Part shown: one piece after another, positions 32,150-40,958 of the stretch
Position numbering within the stretch: the first letter of the stretch is position 1
Layout of the letters: every line of letters starts with the position of its first letter
Source: Thermosipho africanus Ob7
Lineage (GTDB): Bacteria > Thermotogota > Thermotogae > Thermotogales > Fervidobacteriaceae
Reading direction: 5' to 3'
NCBI RefSeq assembly: GCF_003351105.1
Contig: NZ_NKRG01000006.1
Span: forward strand, 62,001 to 126,000
DNA length: 64,000 nt
Notes under the pieces: generated by a model
Databases searched by the model: none
Seen by the model: only the letters and a program-made list of their open reading frames with translations
What the model was told of the DNA's origin: nothing
Position numbers and translations under genes: made by a program

Positions 32150-33532
32150 ATGTTTCCAAAAGATTTTTTGTTTGGTGCATCTCTTTCTGGATTTCAATTT
32201 GAAATGGGAATGAATGATGTAGATGAAAATACAGATTGGTATCATTGGGTAAGAGATATGAGGAATGTTTTAAATGGTGTTGTGAGTGGTGATCTTCCAG
32301 AAAATGGAGCAGATTACTGGAATAAATATGAAAAAGTTCATTCTCTTGCTAAAGATTTTGACATGAATGTATTAAGGATTGGTATAGAATGGTCTAGAAT
32401 ATTTCCCGAAAGCACTGAAAAAGTAGATTATGGTTCGGGAAATATGCTTCAGGAGTTAGATGAATTGGCGAATCATGATGCGTTGGAACACTACAGAAAA
32501 ATTATGGAAGATATTAAAGAAAAAGGGTTAAAGTTATTTTTAAACCTTAACCATTTTACTTTGCCTATATGGCTTCATGACCCAATAAAAGTTCTCAAAG
32601 GTGAAGAAAAGGAAAAGATAGGATGGGTAAAAGATAATGCTCCAATAGAATTTGCTAAATTTGCAGAATATGTAGCATGGAAGTTTTCAGACATTGTTGA
32701 TTTGTGGTCAACAATGAATGAACCTAACATCGTTGGATGGCTTGGATATTTAAGTATTAACGCAGGATTCCCACCAAGCTATTTTTCTCCTGATTGGTTT
32801 GTAAGAAGTTTTAAAAATCAAGCAAAAGCTCATAATTTAGGATATGATGCAATAAAGAAATATACAGATAAACCGGTTGGAATTATATACTCATTTTCCT
32901 GGGTTGACACGTTAAAAGATGATGAAGAAATATTCGAAAAAGCTATGTATTATGAAAATTGGTATTTCATGGATATGGTCAAAGAAAGACTTGACTTTAT
33001 TGGTGTAAATTATTACACTAGAAAGGTAGTGGATAAAATTCCAGGTTTTGAATTAGCAGGTTTTAAAGTTGATTGGAGGATTCTTCCTGGTTACGGATAT
33101 GGATGTCCGGAAAAAGGTTTTTCAAAAATTGGTAGACCTGCAAGCGATTTTGGCTGGGAAATTTATCCAGAGGGTTTGTACAAAATGCTTAAGCATCTCT
33201 ATGGTCGATATTCAAGGCCTTTGATTGTAACTGAGAATGGAATAGCTGATGAAAGTGATAGATACAGATCACAATATTTAATTTCGCATCTATACGCGGT
33301 TGAAAAAGCATTGGATGAAAATGTAGAGCTTTGGGGATACCTACACTGGTCAATTATAGATAATTATGAATGGGCAAAAGGATATTCAAAAAGGTTTGGA
33401 CTTGCTTATACAGATTTTGAAAGAAAAGAGTATATTCCAAAACCATCAATGTACATATATAAAGATATTATTAGAAAAAAGACAACCGAGCATTTTAGAA
33501 AATTTGATCCATTTGGTATTATGAATTTTTAA
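32150..33532 (+). CDS. GH1 glycosidase, archaeal beta-glycosidase-like
   Basis: A 460-residue cytoplasmic glycosidase. The start MFPKDFLFGASLSGFQFEMG resembles Sulfolobus and Pyrococcus beta-glycosidases rather than bacterial BglA. The acid/base Glu is in STMNEPNIVGW and the nucleophile Glu in IVTENGIAD; LHWSIIDNYEWAKGY near the end is typical. It would split imported disaccharides or oligosaccharides with beta links (glucoside, galactoside or mannoside not decidable). I chose the ATG at 32150 because GGAGGTG precedes it. Confidence 0.86.
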   Translation: MFPKDFLFGASLSGFQFEMGMNDVDENTDWYHWVRDMRNVLNGVVSGDLPENGADYWNKYEKVHSLAKDFDMNVLRIGIEWSRIFPESTEKVDYGSGNMLQELDELANHDALEHYRKIMEDIKEKGLKLFLNLNHFTLPIWLHDPIKVLKGEEKEKIGWVKDNAPIEFAKFAEYVAWKFSDIVDLWSTMNEPNIVGWLGYLSINAGFPPSYFSPDWFVRSFKNQAKAHNLGYDAIKKYTDKPVGIIYSFSWVDTLKDDEEIFEKAMYYENWYFMDMVKERLDFIGVNYYTRKVVDKIPGFELAGFKVDWRILPGYGYGCPEKGFSKIGRPASDFGWEIYPEGLYKMLKHLYGRYSRPLIVTENGIADESDRYRSQYLISHLYAVEKALDENVELWGYLHWSIIDNYEWAKGYSKRFGLAYTDFERKEYIPKPSMYIYKDIIRKKTTEHFRKFDPFGIMNF

Positions 33533-33546
33533 TCGAGGTGAATCAT

Positions 33547-34551
33547 TTGAAAGTTAACATTAAAAGAGTAGCAGAGGAAGCCGGTGTTTCAACTGCTACA
33601 GTTTCAAGGGTAATAAATGGTTCAGATAGGGTTAAAGAAGAAACACGCAAAAAAGTTTTGCGTGTTATTAAGAAGTTAGGCTATAAGCCTATGCCGGCTC
33701 TGAGAAAAATTGCTGATTTAAATTATACTATTGGGGTTTTAGTACCTAACCTTGTAGGAGATCATTACAATGAAATGGTAATGGCCATAGAAGATTATGC
33801 AAGTAAAAATGGTTTTGAGCTTATTGTTTCTATACCAAAGATGCTTCCCGAATCTGAAAGGTATGTTTTAGACCAGTTTTTTAAAAGAAAAATAGATGGT
33901 GTAATATTATGCGAGTTGTACACCGGTGTTACATACCTTGAGCCATTCTTGAAAAGTGGGGTTCCAATAGTTGCTCTTGATTACAATATAGAGGATATAA
34001 CCTGTGATTCAGTAAACGTTAATAATAAACAAGGAGCATTTATTGCAATGAATCATTTATACGAAAATGGGCATAGAAAGATTTTATTTATTAGAGGGCC
34101 TCATCTTTCGCCTGCTGCTTTAGAAAGAGAAAAAGGAGTTTTAAAGTTTCTGAAAAAACATGATGATGTGGAAGTTTTTTATAGTGAGTTTGAAGGATAT
34201 GAACCAGAGATTGGCTATGAATCTGTTATAGCACACTTAGAAAAGTATGGAAAGAACTTTACAGCTATTTTTACAATTAACGACTGGACAGCTACCGGAG
34301 CTTTGAGTGCACTGTATGAAAAAGGTTTAAAGGTCCCTGAAGATATATCTTTAGTAGGATTTGATGATGCACCTTACGTTAAATATATTGTTCCACCTTT
34401 AACAACGATAAAGCAGCCTAGATGGGAAATGGGACAAACTGCGGCGCAATTGTTGATTGAAAGGATACAAAATAAAGGTTCGAATATACCAAAGAATGTA
34501 ATTCTTCAACCGCAACTTATAGTTAGAAAATCAGTTAAAAAAATTGGATAA
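33547..34551 (+). CDS. LacI-family regulator of the oligosaccharide operon
   Basis: A 334-residue regulator. The HTH is IKRVAEEAGVSTATVSRVIN, the hinge follows, and the ligand domain has IGVLVPNLVGDHYNEM, ISLVGFDDAPYV and PLTTIKQPRWEMGQ. The TTG at 33547 is the likely start, with GAGGTG six bases upstream; a GTG at 33538 overlaps that ribosome site. It is the last gene of the operon and probably represses it in response to the imported sugar. Confidence 0.85.
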   Translation: MKVNIKRVAEEAGVSTATVSRVINGSDRVKEETRKKVLRVIKKLGYKPMPALRKIADLNYTIGVLVPNLVGDHYNEMVMAIEDYASKNGFELIVSIPKMLPESERYVLDQFFKRKIDGVILCELYTGVTYLEPFLKSGVPIVALDYNIEDITCDSVNVNNKQGAFIAMNHLYENGHRKILFIRGPHLSPAALEREKGVLKFLKKHDDVEVFYSEFEGYEPEIGYESVIAHLEKYGKNFTAIFTINDWTATGALSALYEKGLKVPEDISLVGFDDAPYVKYIVPPLTTIKQPRWEMGQTAAQLLIERIQNKGSNIPKNVILQPQLIVRKSVKKIG

Positions 34552-34564
34552 ACTTAAAGAAATT

Positions 34565-34600
34565 CCCCCGGACTTTTTAATTAACATCCGGGGGTTTTAT
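34565..34600 (+). terminator. Terminator of the oligosaccharide operon
   Basis: CCCCCGGA and TCCGGGGG around a 14-base loop, followed by TTTT. It lies between convergent genes. Confidence 0.85.
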
Positions 34601-34603
34601 TAG

Positions 34604-36289
34604 TTAAATTTCTTCTTCCACAGGTACGATTTCTTTATTAGACTTAAAGATAACTATAAATCCTTCTATCATTATCCATAGAGCAATTACAAGTGTTGAA
34701 ATAGTTACGAATATTAATAGACCATTTCCGCTGCTTATAAATTTTTTGAGATTTAATACTGTTGCATACAGTGTTATTATAAACATAAATATCATTGGTA
34801 TTCCTGTAATCCATATTGGTTTTTTCTTTTTTGCTAAATAGACCGTACCAATTAATAGGGCTAGAGCAGCAAGTAATTGATTTAATGCACCAAATACTGG
34901 CCACAATGTTAAAGCACCTTTACCATCTCCTGTTGATAATGCTAGTGCTAAAGCTGCTAGTATTACTATTGCAGTAGCAATAAATCTGTTTTTTAAAGGT
35001 TTGACTACTACTTCACCTTTTTTGTTGGAGAATAACTCTTGCAATGCAAATCTTTGAATTCTTGTTGAAGAGTCCATGGTTGTTCCTGCAAAAGAAACTA
35101 TAAAGACTGCCATTATTGTTTTTGCTAAATCTAGTGGTATTCCATATGAATGCATCAAGTTTGCCGAGCCATTGATTACGGCTGCTAGTTTTGCGCCCAA
35201 ACCACTTGCTGTCGCCCATGATGCATAATGTGATGTAAATGCTTGTACTCCTCCACCATTCATTCCAAGCCCTGCGGTAACAGCAATAATTATTATTGTA
35301 GCTAAAACACCTTCAAGGATCATTCCACCGTAGCCAATTAAATGAGCATCTGTTTCTTTTTCCATTTGCTTAACTGTTGTACCAGAAGCTGCCAAACTAT
35401 GGAAACCTGAGATAGCACCACATGCTATTGTAATGAATAAAATTGGAAATAGTGGAGGTGCATCTGGAACTGTTTGGAATGCTGGAGCAACTATTTTAGG
35501 ATGTCCAATTATAACGCCTAGTACTAATAGTGACATAGCAATTAAAAGTTCGTGAGAGTTTATATAATCTCTTGGTTGTAGTAACTTATGAACTGGCATA
35601 GTAGAGGCTATAAATACATAAATCATTAAAATGTATATCCAGCCAAGAAGTGATATACCACTAATTGGGAACACTACGCCAATAGCAATTGTTACATACA
35701 TTAATATAATTGCAATTATGGAATATAACGTATCATTTTTTCCTTTGTTGTAAACCATGTAACTTAACCACATAGCAATTGGAATTTCCATCCATACTGG
35801 AAATACAGATTGTGGGTACATAATAAATAGTAAAGCTACTATCATAGCAAAGACAGCTAATACTATCCATAGCAAAAATTGTATTAGCACTAAAAATATT
35901 TTAGCTGTTCTTTCATTTATAAGATTTCCTGTTAATTCACCAATGGTTTTACCTTGATGTCTTGCAGAAATTACAAGAGAAGTAAAGTCATGAACTGCAC
36001 CCATGAATATTGAGCCAAAAAACACCCAGATAAATGCCGGAACCCATCCCCAAATAACACCTATTGCAGGACCTACAATAGGGCCTGTACCTGCTATTGT
36101 AGTAAAGTGGTGACCAAGTAAAATATGTTTTTTTGTTGGAACAAAATCAACTCCGTCTTCAAACTCTTTTGCTGGAACAGGGTTTTTATCATTTAGACCA
36201 AAAATCTTCTTTGATATCCACTTTCCATATGTGTTATATGCCACCCAGTATCCAACGAATGCTAGTATAGCCAGTATCAAAGAATTCAT
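34604..36289 (-). CDS. cstA: CstA-family carbon starvation/pyruvate or peptide transporter
   Basis: A 561-residue membrane protein with many helices. It has the family start KKIFGLNDKNPVPAKEFEDGVDFVPTKK, split here into recognisable pieces, LLGHHFTTIAGTGPIVGPAIG, and FHSLAASGTTVKQM. CstA and its relatives BtsT/YjiY take up peptides or pyruvate. The LytS/LytT pair next to it parallels BtsSR, which senses pyruvate and controls btsT in E. coli, so pyruvate uptake is the favoured reading. The ribosome site is GAGAGGAGGG. Confidence 0.85.
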   Translation of the reverse strand: MNSLILAILAFVGYWVAYNTYGKWISKKIFGLNDKNPVPAKEFEDGVDFVPTKKHILLGHHFTTIAGTGPIVGPAIGVIWGWVPAFIWVFFGSIFMGAVHDFTSLVISARHQGKTIGELTGNLINERTAKIFLVLIQFLLWIVLAVFAMIVALLFIMYPQSVFPVWMEIPIAMWLSYMVYNKGKNDTLYSIIAIILMYVTIAIGVVFPISGISLLGWIYILMIYVFIASTMPVHKLLQPRDYINSHELLIAMSLLVLGVIIGHPKIVAPAFQTVPDAPPLFPILFITIACGAISGFHSLAASGTTVKQMEKETDAHLIGYGGMILEGVLATIIIIAVTAGLGMNGGGVQAFTSHYASWATASGLGAKLAAVINGSANLMHSYGIPLDLAKTIMAVFIVSFAGTTMDSSTRIQRFALQELFSNKKGEVVVKPLKNRFIATAIVILAALALALSTGDGKGALTLWPVFGALNQLLAALALLIGTVYLAKKKKPIWITGIPMIFMFIITLYATVLNLKKFISSGNGLLIFVTISTLVIALWIMIEGFIVIFKSNKEIVPVEEEI

Positions 36290-36363
36290 AAAAATTTCCC
36301 TCCTCTCTAATGGTTTTCCAAAATCTAATTTATCATTAGAATAGGCGGTTTAATCTTATACGT

Positions 36364-36392
36364 TAAAAAAATGGCCTAAACGGCCATTTTTT
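36364..36392 (-). terminator. Terminator after the response regulator gene
   Basis: ATGGCC, loop TAAAC, GGCCAT with A runs before and T runs after. It lies between lytT-like and cstA genes and can work in either direction. Confidence 0.7.
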
Positions 36393-36426
36393 AGGAGCAA
36401 AAGATATTGATTTTTCTTGACAAAGG

Positions 36427-37110
36427 TTATATTTTTAGGATTTTTTTAACTTCTTTTAGGTGAGTTTTTCCTATAGGAAGTAATTTTTTGTTTTTCATTT
36501 CAAGAGAGATAGGTTCTTTAATAAATTTTTCAATGAAGTTGAGATTTATGATATATGATTTGTGGATTCTAACAAAGTTTTGTGGAAGATCTTTTTCTAA
36601 ACTTCCAAGACTTTTGTAATGCTTAATTACAAATTCATTATCTTCTGTAATTGCGATGATATTTTTTTCAAAATATTCGAAATATAGTATATCATCAAAG
36701 CTTAAAAAAATTATTTCATTGTTGTTTTCTGCTGCAATCGTATTAATAATTTTTTTTGTACATAATTTTTCTTCTATTCTTTTTATAGTTTCAAGAAATC
36801 TTATTTCTGACACAGGTTTTGTTAAATAATCAAGGGCATTAACCTCAAAAGCGTCAACGGCGTACTCTGAATAGGCAGTAACAAAAACTATTTCGTACTT
36901 ATCAAGGTACTTTGCAGCTTTAATGCCGTTTATAGATGGCATTTCAATGTCCAAAAAAATAACATCAGGTTTTTTATTTTTTTTATTTTTTAAAAATTCT
37001 TCAACGCTTTCAAAGCAACCTATTATTTCAAAATCTGTCATTTCGTTTATTAGATCTTTTAAACTTTCCCTTGCATAGTATTCATCATCTATAATAGCTA
37101 CTTTTAGCAT
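36427..37110 (-). CDS. LytTR-family response regulator
   Basis: A 227-residue regulator. The receiver domain has acidic IIDDE at the start, phospho-acceptor Asp54 in IFLDIEMP and Lys in YLTKPVSE. The C-terminal LytTR DNA-binding domain has ILYFEYFEKNIIAITED, HKSYIINLNFIEKF and LPIGKTHLKEVKKI. Phosphorylation by the kinase encoded just upstream (overlap seven bases) would activate target genes, probably cstA. Confidence 0.87.
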   Translation of the reverse strand: MLKVAIIDDEYYARESLKDLINEMTDFEIIGCFESVEEFLKNKKNKKPDVIFLDIEMPSINGIKAAKYLDKYEIVFVTAYSEYAVDAFEVNALDYLTKPVSEIRFLETIKRIEEKLCTKKIINTIAAENNNEIIFLSFDDILYFEYFEKNIIAITEDNEFVIKHYKSLGSLEKDLPQNFVRIHKSYIINLNFIEKFIKEPISLEMKNKKLLPIGKTHLKEVKKILKI

Positions 37111-38771
37111 ACAGCTTCACCGACCTTTATACTAATGCTTTTTATTTTTATCTCAACTGTTGTTCCACCAAAGATTCCGTTTTTTATAGAAAAATTATAA
37201 TCTTCACCGTATATTGATTTTAATCTTTTTTGTATTAGCTCAAGCCCTTTTCCTTTTTTATTTGAAGATTTAAAACCTTTACCATTATCTTCAACAGAAA
37301 TTTTTACATAGTTATCGATGCTCTCAACCTTTACTTTTATTATCAACTCATCTTCCTTCATTCCGTGTTTTATAGAGTTTTCAACAAGGGGTTGTAGTAT
37401 AAAAGGTGGAATTTTTATTGTATTTTCAACGTTTACCGTTATTTCATAACTTAATTTATCTTTGTACCTTAATTTCATTAATTCTAAATAGTTAGTTGTG
37501 AATTTTATTTCGTCTTTTAAAGAAACAAATTTTTTGTTTTCATATAGGGTATATCTTAATAGTTCTGAGATGTTGTCAATAAAATAATTTACTTTATCAG
37601 GTTCCTTTTTTGAGATATATTTTATGGCATTTAGTGTGTTAAATAGAAAGTGAGGGCTTAAGTTAGACATTAATTCTCTTAGTTTTTCTTCAGTTGCTAG
37701 CTTTAAACTTTCATTAACTCTAGCCAATGAAATAATTAGTGATAATGTCTGAGCAAGTTTTTTTCCAAAGATTATGTCAGAATTTTTAATTTCGCCTTTT
37801 TTTGAATAATATAATTTCAAGGTTCCAATTAATTCATTATTTAAATCCGTTAGAGGGATTATTATTCCAGAATAAAGCGGACAATTGTAAGCAGAGCAAC
37901 TGATCCCTTTTTTTCCAACAACCTTTAAACCATGTCCGCTTTCAATTACTTTTTTTGTTGCATTGGTTTGTATGTTCATTCCAGTAACGTGGTGATCACT
38001 ACCAATGCCTACATGAGTCAATATTTTATTTTTATCCGTAATGGCTACGGCATCAAAATTTGTGTTGTTTAATATTGTCTCTGCTATTAATTTTGCGTTT
38101 TTTTCGTTAAAACCTTCTTCAATAGAACTTAAACTTTTTTCCATTATGACAAATATAGAGTTTATTGTATTTTCTGCTGTTTGCTCCAATTGTTCTTCTA
38201 TATTTTTAATCATGTAATTTAAAAAAGAAACACCAAGAGAATTTGTTATTACCATTGGGAAAAGTATTTTAAATGTTATATCAAAGGCAAGAGAATATGG
38301 TTTTACCATAACCAAAACGTATGTAAGGTGTATGATTTCAATTAATACAGTATAAAGGAGTGTTCTAACGAATGTAAAGTGTTTTCTTCCATAAAGATGT
38401 GAGATAAAGCCACTTATAATTCCTGCGGTTATTGTTCCAAGAAAACATGGAATAACGGTTATACCACCTAAAAAGAGTCTAAAAATTGAAGATATTAAAG
38501 CAGCAATTAAACCGGCAGGTATTCCTCCTAGCATTCCTGCAAAAATAACTCCAATATCTCTGTAATTGACTATGGCACCATTATATCTGATTCCAAAAAC
38601 TGTTCCTAAGATTCCTAAAAATCCTCCGATAATACCTAAAACAAGTCTATTTTTTGCAACTAAGGTTTTACCAAAAATATTTTTGATAAAATAACTTTGA
38701 AAAGTTATATATGTAATTACCAATATTAAGGAAACCCTTTCAAGTAAAATTAAACTTATATTTTCTAGCAT
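37104..38771 (-). CDS. LytS-family sensor histidine kinase
   Basis: A 555-residue kinase. The N-terminus is a 5TMR-LYT membrane sensor with DIGVIFAGMLGGIPAGLIAALIS and IPCFLGTITAGIISGFISH. A GAF-like part follows (AVAITDKNKILTHVGIGSDHH, CPLYSGIIIPL), then the His_kinase box SPHFLFNTLNAIKYI and an HATPase domain (LQPLVENSIKHGM, DNGKGF). YehU/BtsS-type kinases share this layout and sense pyruvate. It overlaps the regulator gene. Confidence 0.87.
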   Translation of the reverse strand: MLENISLILLERVSLILVITYITFQSYFIKNIFGKTLVAKNRLVLGIIGGFLGILGTVFGIRYNGAIVNYRDIGVIFAGMLGGIPAGLIAALISSIFRLFLGGITVIPCFLGTITAGIISGFISHLYGRKHFTFVRTLLYTVLIEIIHLTYVLVMVKPYSLAFDITFKILFPMVITNSLGVSFLNYMIKNIEEQLEQTAENTINSIFVIMEKSLSSIEEGFNEKNAKLIAETILNNTNFDAVAITDKNKILTHVGIGSDHHVTGMNIQTNATKKVIESGHGLKVVGKKGISCSAYNCPLYSGIIIPLTDLNNELIGTLKLYYSKKGEIKNSDIIFGKKLAQTLSLIISLARVNESLKLATEEKLRELMSNLSPHFLFNTLNAIKYISKKEPDKVNYFIDNISELLRYTLYENKKFVSLKDEIKFTTNYLELMKLRYKDKLSYEITVNVENTIKIPPFILQPLVENSIKHGMKEDELIIKVKVESIDNYVKISVEDNGKGFKSSNKKGKGLELIQKRLKSIYGEDYNFSIKNGIFGGTTVEIKIKSISIKVGEAVC

Positions 38772-39040
38772 GGATCTCTCATCATCGCCCTTTCACCAAA
38801 ATCTCCTAAATCTTTTAACTCGCAATTGCCAAGTTTTTTTGCTTTCACCTTTGCATCTTTGTAAAAGTTTAAAGTTATGAACACTTCAACATTTTTAAGG
38901 TCTTTAAGCATTTCTTTAGCTTTTCCTTGCGGTTCTTTAGCTGTATATATTAAAACTTTTTCATACATGTTCAAAACTTTCTTAATGCCCCTTATATCGA
39001 TAACCCCTAAAGCAGTACCGTATAAAATGAGAGTTTTAAT
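38765..39040 (-). CDS. Small protein of unknown function with apparent ATT start
   Basis: The coding frame runs without a stop from before 39040 and reads IKTLILYGTALGVIDIRG then KKVLNMYEKVLIYTAKEP, ending RAMMRDPC. The only well-placed ribosome site, AAGGATGTGAT, lies 3 bases before an ATT at 39040. No ATG, GTG or TTG in frame is near it. The first ATG in frame (38968) has no good ribosome site and would remove a strand that looks structured. The gene overlaps the LytS start by seven bases. I do not recognise a family; it may tune the sensor kinase. Confidence 0.5.
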   Translation of the reverse strand: MKTLILYGTALGVIDIRGIKKVLNMYEKVLIYTAKEPQGKAKEMLKDLKNVEVFITLNFYKDAKVKAKKLGNCELKDLGDFGERAMMRDPC

Positions 39041-39176
39041 GTTATCACATCCTTTTTGTTTTTATTTCCAGCTTATATTGTATCAAATAAAAAACATTAA
39101 AGGAAATTCCTGTATTTTACAGGAATTTCCATTATTTGTAAATATTTTCCTTTTATTATCTTTGATAAGGTATAAA

Positions 39177-40010
39177 TTAGCCTTTTAGACCGCTGCTAAC
39201 AAGGCTTTTAACGAATAGATTTTGAATGAGGAAGAATACTAAAAGGGTAGGTGCAAGAACAATCATAGTACCTGCCATAATTGTTCCCCAGTTGTTTGCA
39301 GCTTCTGCATCAATTAACATTTTTACTCCGATTTGTGCTGTTTTCATTTTATCATCCATTGTAACAACAAGAGGCCACAGATACATGTTCCAGGCATATA
39401 CAAAGTTGATTAATGCAGCTCCTCCGATCATAGCTTTTGATAATGGAAGTAAAACTTTGAAAAGGTATTGCATTGGACTTGCGCCATCTATTCTTGCTGC
39501 GTCACTTAATTCCATAGGAATGGTTCTAAAGTGTTGCCTCATTAAAAATGTATTTGTAGCACTTGCAGTAAATGGGATTATTAAAGCATAATAAGTATTT
39601 ACCCATCCCAGAGATTTCATTAACAAGAAAAGAGGAACAATCATTACTGTTTCAGCTGGAAGAAATAGTGTAATAAACAAGGTAGCAAAAGCGACTTTCT
39701 TGCCTTTAAAGTTAAAATTTGCAAAAGCATAACCTGCTAAAATCCCGGTTATTAGCTTTCCAAGGGTTATAAACAAAGCTACTATAGCAGAATTAATTAT
39801 CATTCTTCCTAGTGGCACAAGTCTTAATGCTTCTTTATAGTTTTGCCAATATAAGCTTTTTGGTATTATTTTTGGAGGAAAGCTAAATACTTCAGCAGGA
39901 GTCATAAAACTCATCATAAAAGCAAGGAAAATTGGAGAAAACATAATAATTGTAACCAAGATTAAAATGATTTCTGAAATAATAAAGGAAACTTTATTTT
40001 TTCTATTCAC
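39177..40010 (-). CDS. ugpE: Glycerol-3-phosphate-type ABC permease UgpE
   Basis: A 277-residue inner membrane permease with six helices. It has LFITLFLPAETVMIVPLFLLM, the EAA loop LSDAARIDGASPMQYLFKVLLPLSKAMI and ends LFVKSLVSSGLKG, as in UgpE. I chose the GTG at 40010, preceded by GAGGTGAT that overlaps the ugpA stop; the longest frame would start inside ugpA. Confidence 0.82.
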   Translation of the reverse strand: MNRKNKVSFIISEIILILVTIIMFSPIFLAFMMSFMTPAEVFSFPPKIIPKSLYWQNYKEALRLVPLGRMIINSAIVALFITLGKLITGILAGYAFANFNFKGKKVAFATLFITLFLPAETVMIVPLFLLMKSLGWVNTYYALIIPFTASATNTFLMRQHFRTIPMELSDAARIDGASPMQYLFKVLLPLSKAMIGGAALINFVYAWNMYLWPLVVTMDDKMKTAQIGVKMLIDAEAANNWGTIMAGTMIVLAPTLLVFFLIQNLFVKSLVSSGLKG

Positions 40011-40020
40011 AATTATCACC

Positions 40021-40887
40021 TCACTGATAATGTACACCTTTTTCAACAAATCTAAAGTAAAGATATGTAATTATTGACATTACACCAAACATTACTACTG
40101 ATTCAGCAGCTGCAAGGCCGTTGTCTTGGAAAGCAAATCCATCCAGATATAACCTGTAAATCATTGTAGTTGTACTTCCCAATGGGCCTCCTCGAGTCAT
40201 AATATCTATAATTCCAAAAGAGGAAAACATGGTTGTGGTAAAGTTCATTATAAATAGATAAAAGGTAATAGGAGTTACAAGTGGGAATTTAATTTTCCAC
40301 ATTCTAGTCCAAGAGCTTGCCCCATCGATGAGGGAAGATTCTAAGATTGAATCTGGAATATTTTGGAGAGCAGCTATGTAAAAGATCAGATCAAATGGTA
40401 GCATTTTCCACACGGTTGCTGCTATTAATGCGATCATAGCATATGGCACAGTTGTTAACCAGTCAACGTCTATATGGAAGATAACTTGAAAAAGATAGCT
40501 CAAAAGACCTGCAGTTGGAGTAAACATCATTGACCAAAGGGTTGCAGAAATTGCTGGTGAAACTGCATATGGTGAGAACATTAAAGTTCTAAAAATTCTA
40601 GTACCAGGTAAGTTTTTAACTAATAGTTGTGCTATTAGAAATGCAAGAAATATAGTAATACCAACACTAGAAAGTGAGTAGATAAAAGTTGTTCTTAAAA
40701 CTTTATAATACTCACTATCGGTAAATAAATCAATATAATTGTCTAGTCCAACAAAAATAGATTTATCACCAAAGAAAGATTCTTGAAAGAAGCTCAATTT
40801 AAAAGAATTAAAGGCTGGAAAATAAATAAAAAGAATGATTATTAAAAAGGTTGGAACTAACAAAAGATATGGTGTTAGTTTTCTCAA
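40021..40887 (-). CDS. ugpA: Glycerol-3-phosphate-type ABC permease UgpA
   Basis: A 288-residue inner membrane permease. It has LMFSPYAVSPAISATLWSMMF, the EAA loop LESSLIDGASSWTRMWKIKFPLVTPIT and DIMTRGGPLGSTTTMIYRLYLDGF, all UgpA-like. The TTG at 40887 with AGGAGGTG is the likely start. A strong hairpin separates the gene from ugpB upstream. Confidence 0.82.
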   Translation of the reverse strand: MRKLTPYLLLVPTFLIIILFIYFPAFNSFKLSFFQESFFGDKSIFVGLDNYIDLFTDSEYYKVLRTTFIYSLSSVGITIFLAFLIAQLLVKNLPGTRIFRTLMFSPYAVSPAISATLWSMMFTPTAGLLSYLFQVIFHIDVDWLTTVPYAMIALIAATVWKMLPFDLIFYIAALQNIPDSILESSLIDGASSWTRMWKIKFPLVTPITFYLFIMNFTTTMFSSFGIIDIMTRGGPLGSTTTMIYRLYLDGFAFQDNGLAAAESVVMFGVMSIITYLYFRFVEKGVHYQ

Positions 40888-40908
40888 GACAACACCTCCT
40901 ATTTCTAT

Positions 40909-40935
40909 AAAAGCGCCTCCAAAAAGGAGGCGCAA
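40909..40935 (-). terminator. Partial terminator between ugpB and ugpA
   Basis: On the minus strand GCGCCTCC, loop TTTTT, GGAGGCGC, then TTTTAT. It follows the ugpB stop (40959) and precedes ugpA by about 20 bases, so read-through is needed for the permeases. Confidence 0.75.
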
Positions 40936-40958
40936 CTAAAAATTAATAAAAGAACTTA

